Part shown: positions 60,361 to 64,000 of the stretch, in pieces
Numbering within the stretch: the stretch's first letter is position 1
Layout of the letters: each line of letters starts with the position of its first letter
Origin: Morella rubra
Taxonomy: Eukaryota; Streptophyta; Magnoliopsida; Fagales; Myricaceae
Direction: 5' to 3'
Assembly: GCA_003952965.2 (NCBI GenBank)
Contig: CM025852.1
Coordinates: 23,336,308 to 23,400,307 of the forward strand
Length of the DNA stretch: 64,000 bases
The notes under the pieces: generated by a model
Seen by the model: only the letters and a program-made list of their open reading frames with translations
The model's database searches: none
What the model was told of the DNA's origin: nothing
Translations under genes and position numbers: made by a program

Positions 60361-60638
60361 ATCACAGTAGAGGTCATATCTGTTGCAACTGAGACTGCTA
60401 TTCTAGCCGCCAATGCTTCTCCTTTAAGCGGGTACAGACCTGGTTTCCACCCCACCTGAGCTCTAAGGATCTTTGCTTCCCAATCCCTACAAATAGCTGC
60501 CGAGATGAGATGATGATCAACACACTCTTTCGTCTGCTCTCTTCCCCTCTTTGACGCCTGACCACCAAGGCCGCCTTGTCGTTGTTCCTTACATCTCTAC
60601 TTGTTACACCTCTTTAGCCAATCTTTTCCGGCAACACG
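60361..60638 (-). mobile_element. LINE with RNase H-like domain, upstream part (right of copia C)
   Basis: The minus strand encodes ICRDWEAKILRAQVGWKPG and LKGEALAARIAVSVATDM, the first half of the RVT_3 domain. It reads directly into 54532 once copia C and one TAGTG copy are removed. The left end of the fragment (about 60638) is where unit 2 sequence resumes. Confidence 0.7.
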
Positions 60639-60639
60639 A

Positions 60640-61700
60640 AACCCTTCTCTCTCTTTCTGTCTGTCATATATAATTAGATGCTCGCACTGTCCAGAGGAAA
60701 AAAAAAATATTATGTATGGCTGCTTGCACTGCTGCAAGAAGAATTGTGGCAGATGGAAAAGGCCAAGTAGAGCTCAGCGATTAGGCTCAAGATCTTAGAG
60801 GAAAAGAAAGAACGACCCTGAAGCACGAAGCCTTTAGAGACTAGTAAGGCTTTTGTGAGCAAAAAAGGTAACTCGGCTTCACTCATTACTCGATTCCCCC
60901 CCCCCAAAACAAAGAAGGTAGATAGCTTCCAAAAATTAGAAGTGGAGAAATAAAAGGAATTCATTTCTTATCCTACAACTGTAATAAAACGTCAAGTGAT
61001 CAGTACTAGTTGTATATATGCGGTGTCAATCCCCTTAGTTTTTCTTTTTCTGCTAATTTTTTGCGGTCCCTTTTTGTTAATATACTAAATAGGGAAATTC
61101 TTGAATATTCAATGAATGGAAAAGTCAACAAAATGGAAAGAAGCGATTGCTTGAATTTACAATGTGATTCTAAATTTCCGCAAAAAGAAAAGAAAATTCT
61201 CTAATATTCTTTACTTCTTTCTCGGCATTGCAATAGTTGTACAGAAATTTCTGTTGGATATAAAAAAGGGTTACATTTAATATTTTGTCTAAGAAACTTT
61301 AGCAAAAAGAAAATGAAATACGTCAAGAAAAACTTTATTTCACTCAATAAAAACACAAAAGTTAGATGGATATTTATAGTTTACAACAAAACTTTGTAAC
61401 TTCTAAAATGTAACATCCAAATTAATCTCACATAACTCATTTATAGTAAATCTCACGTGACTCCCGCTTTTAACCCTCCAAACTCGTATCCTCTGCAATA
61501 TTTGCTTGGAAGAAACGTCTGCATGCAGGTCTATTGCACCACAATCCTTGTACAAACTTTATCAGCAAGAGCAGAGACTAACAAGCAGGCATGCACCTAT
61601 TCAAAACTAGCGGTTGTGGATCGAATTATGCAGATCCAAAATCTGCATAAAGAAGAGTAGATATAGAACCACATATTCATACGGATCAGAACTGCAGTTT
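60640..61700. other. Non-coding duplicated sequence
   Basis: The end of duplication unit 2 (to about 61030), then a short unmatched AT-rich stretch, then the start of partial unit 3 from about 61200 (cggcattgcaatagttgtac matches 49150 and 52670). A C-run lies at 60896-60905. I see no supported gene. Confidence 0.6.
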
Positions 61701-62090
61701 TCACGAACTTTCGCCATACAAAATTTTGTACTGATATGCCTTAAATTCGATGCCAAAGAATCGGAGACGACAACTTTTGCGACCCAATTTGTAGCAAAAG
61801 AGATTCACAACCTTACCGGTAGAATCAATTGTAGAGGGAAAGAGGACGGGGCGGGAAAGTGGAGGAAGAGAGGAAGGGGGAGGGTTATCAGCTTTTAGAA
61901 GAAAGGGAACAAATATTACGAACGCCACTAGAAACCCCACAAGCCTACTCCAACATTTTACTTGCACGGCTCTCATAGTTCTAACAAAGCCTTTCTGCTT
62001 TTCAGAGTACGTACGATCAAACCTAATTAAACTACACTATGGAGGGTCTGCAGCCTGTACTTGGGTTCGGTTACTGTGCTGATGCTTAAG
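61200..62090. repeat. Tandem segmental duplication, partial unit 3
   Basis: Shares with units 1 and 2 the gttgtacagaaatttctgttgg block, gaaaatgaaatacgtcaag, tttgcttggaagaaac, the minus-strand ORF and ggagggtctgca. It is more diverged than units 1 and 2 are from each other and ends near 62090. Confidence 0.7.
61701..61976 (-). CDS. Diverged third paralogue of the small hydrophobic-start peptide
   Basis: A 91-codon minus-strand frame: WSRLVGFLVAFVIFVPFLLK start, NPPPSSLPP linker, SRPVLFPSTIDSTGKVVNLF, then C61 and C69 with the same x7 spacing as the other two. The last cysteine pair is absent because the C-terminal part differs. The dibasic RR is RP here, and no TATA-like box is visible at the equivalent place. 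It is probably a decaying copy, or evidence that only the first part is coding. Confidence 0.3.
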   Translation of the reverse strand: MRAVQVKCWSRLVGFLVAFVIFVPFLLKADNPPPSSLPPLSRPVLFPSTIDSTGKVVNLFCYKLGRKSCRLRFFGIEFKAYQYKILYGESS

Positions 62091-62467
62091 GTACTGATGG
62101 CTGCTGATAGACGCTTACGATTAAATTTTTAAGATCTAATGGCTCAAAACACGCCACGTTAATTAATGAACTTGACCCGCTAATTTACCCGATTTGACCC
62201 GTTTTTGTGCTGACCCGCGAACTAACCCAGCAAAAAAAAAAACCCAAATCAATTTCCCTCTTCTTCTTCGCACACTCCATCCCTTCTTCGCAGTCTCCTA
62301 GCCGCCCGGCCGCCCATCCCTGTTTTGAGTTTGTACTTTTATTTAATTGAAAAATTTTAAGGCGTTCATGTTCTCTTGGTCCTAATTTACATAAATTTTT
62401 GGTTTGTTTTCTGTTTTTCTTTTCCCTTGATTATATTTTGACATTCTGGGTTTCTGATCTTATGCAA
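62091..62467. other. Probable promoter or 5' leader and intron of the nucleolin-like locus
   Basis: Contains several tgacccg words (62170-62230), then a pyrimidine-rich block at about 62250-62320 (ccctcttcttcttcgcacac) resembling a plant 5' UTR, then a T-rich stretch running to the first coding-like exon. No start exon with MGK-type sequence is visible. Confidence 0.4.
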
Positions 62468-63728
62468 GGCAAGCGGGAAGCTCTAGATGAGCTAGAGAAG
62501 CGAGTGCGAAGAGGCAGAAAAAAGATGAGGCTGTACAACAGACTGTTAAAGTGAAGACACAGAAGAAGAAGAAAGAGGAAACTAGTAGTTCAGATGATTC
62601 ATCTTCTTCATCAGACTCTGAAAAAGAAGAGGTTGGAGTAAATAACAAGGAAAAATCACCTTTTTAGCTTATTTAATGCGTAATTTGGGTTCATATCGTT
62701 TTATGTTTGTTTTATGTCAAAAATATTTTCCGGAAAACAAGGCTTTTTCTGGGTAGCATTTTGGTTCTGGGGCATCATACTTTTGGTTCTGCCCTTTTCT
62801 CAGATTCGCATAATTCTGATGACCAAATTATCATGTGAGCTGTTCGTTAAACAATCTTCAACTAAGTGCTGTTGTCCCTAAGACTTATATGATTCTGGAG
62901 AAAGGCTGAAACACAAATGATGTCCGCAGTTAATAAATGATGTCTGCAGTTGGTCAACAAACTCTCCATGTTGCATGAATGAAGTACATAATTGGAAAGT
63001 AGGCCTTATGCTGAATTATCGTGTCATTCTATCTCAGAAGCCTGCCGCAAAAAAACTGGCAGTTCCTGCTAAAAATGGTACTGTTGGCTACCCTGTTAAG
63101 AAGGGCAAGGAGCCTAGCAGGTCATATTCAGATTCTGAAGATGATAAAGTGAGTACTCTAATTACTTTCGTGGGTGCAGCCATATGCATTTTCTGATGAC
63201 TCTGCGCACGTTCCGAACATTGTGGGTGTCTAGATATTGGTCTAAAATATCTGAGTGGGTGTGAAATATTGACTTTTTTTCTCTGTTTAAGGTTCCAAAG
63301 ACTAAGGTAACTGCATTATCAAAAAAGATGCCTGCAACTGCTGCAAAGAATGGTGCATTGTCTCACCCAAAAAAGGAAAATGACTCAAGTGATAGTTCAG
63401 ATTCAGATGCAGAATCAGATGAGGAAGATGTGAGTATCGGATACAAACTCTCTGGATTTTTGTTCTCTTGTTCTAGGACGTGATGATATCAGATTTCATG
63501 CTTTAAGGTTCTCTTATATTTTCAATGCCTCGTGTCTTTTATTGCACCTATTTTGAGTTTTCAATTACTGTGGTTACTGTTAAAATGTGATGCTGTTAAA
63601 AGTTAGTATATGATATAATATTAGTTGAACCCTTCTTACTTTATTATCTTTTTTTATTAAATGAAGCTGCAGGTTCTGCAACAAAGGGTGTTGTTGGTTC
63701 GAAAAGGCCTTTAACAGCTGAAACAAAG
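62468..63728 (+). pseudogene. Nucleolin-like gene, N-terminal acidic/lysine-rich exons, incomplete
   Basis: Exon-like blocks: 62468-62631 (GKREALDELEK, then in a shifted frame SAKRQKKDEAVQQTVK and ETSSSDDSSSSSDSEKEE), 63038-63148 (KPAAKKLAVPAKNGTVGYPV to SYSDSEDDK), 63292-63429 (VPKTKVTALSKKMPATAAKN to SSDSDAESDEED) and about 63665-63728 (GSATKGVVGSKRPLTAETK). Donors GTGAGT follow the second and third. The alternation of Lys/Ala-rich PAKNG segments with acidic serine runs matches the N-terminal half of plant nucleolins, nucleolar proteins of rRNA processing. A frameshift near 62498, no start exon and a doubtful last acceptor suggest a pseudogene, but the RNA-binding half would lie beyond the window. 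Confidence 0.55.
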
Positions 63729-64000
63729 GTATCAAAACAAGTGTCTTATTGACTGCCATCTATAAGCTACTACAAGCGTTCATGGGTGGCTTTACTAAAG
63801 CGTTCCAGCCAGGCACTGAAATGCATGCTTGGAGCGTCTTGGGTTGTTGTTGTGATCATGGGTGCACTACTGTTTACTATGTCCAAGTGATTTCTTGGGT
63901 TGATGTTGTGAACATTTTTGTTTTGGAGTGTTGGAGTTTTGAAGTTGTTGTGAAATTGTATTGGGTAAACTGCTTGCAATTATCCTGCAAATTTTTTTGG
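63729..64000. other. Non-coding sequence after the last nucleolin-like exon
   Basis: No exon-like sequence of the acidic type is visible and no RNA-binding domain is reached. It may be an intron or the end of a truncated copy. Confidence 0.5.

Larger units (their letters stand above)
51971..61030. repeat. Tandem segmental duplication, unit 2 (interrupted by a LINE and copia C)
   Basis: It repeats unit 1 from agtcaacggtaactattgtc onward. The match runs to about 54240, is interrupted by a longer LINE copy that is itself split by copia C, and resumes at about 60640 (gaaacccttctctctctttc) through the cggtgtcaatcccctt word at 61021. The order of landmarks is the same as in unit 1. Confidence 0.75.

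Noticed and set aside
63770..63979. Minus-strand 69-codon frame at the right edge
   Set aside because: No motif or supporting signals; likely chance.

Overview
The window is nuclear DNA from a flowering plant, most likely a eudicot. The evidence is a many-exon LRR-malectin receptor kinase gene with GT-AG introns, Ty1-copia elements whose primer sites match initiator-Met tRNA, L1-type LINEs, a TRIM element and TA-rich MITEs. I cannot name the species from sequence alone.

The backbone is a tandem pair of LRR receptor-like kinases of the LRR-VIII-2 type (relatives of Arabidopsis At1g56140), both on the + strand. Copy 1 (1696-22376, first exon not seen) is a pseudogene in its extracellular half: it has frameshifts, a stop, a scrambled exon 9 and a large copia insertion in intron 5. 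Its five kinase exons are still perfectly open. Copy 2 (26288-48165) is complete. I could place 24 exons whose lengths sum to 3108 nt (1035 residues plus stop), with signal peptide, LRRs, malectin-like domain, membrane segment and an RD kinase. The two copies align intron by intron, so each serves as an empty-site reference for insertions in the other.

Mobile DNA fills the introns. Copy 1 carries copia A (2931-11984), which itself contains copia B (5155-10713). Copy 2 carries two Tourist-like MITEs, three obvious LINE insertions (one about 6 kb), a 16-bp LINE remnant and a TRIM element.

From about 48.4 kb to 62.1 kb lies a tandem duplication with two units and a partial third. Each unit holds a minus-strand ORF of about 90-103 residues with an N-terminal hydrophobic segment. 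In two units it carries four identically spaced cysteines; I do not recognise this family. LINE fragments with RNase H-like domains, also on the minus strand, are embedded here. One is split by a third, younger copia element (C, 54533-60355, with both LTRs and an intact 513-codon RT-RNase H frame).

The right end (62.47-63.73 kb) holds lysine-rich and acidic-serine exons resembling the N-terminal part of plant nucleolin, with a frameshift and no visible start exon. The kinase pair is one family; nothing in the window forms an operon-like system. No rRNA, tRNA or CRISPR was seen by eye.
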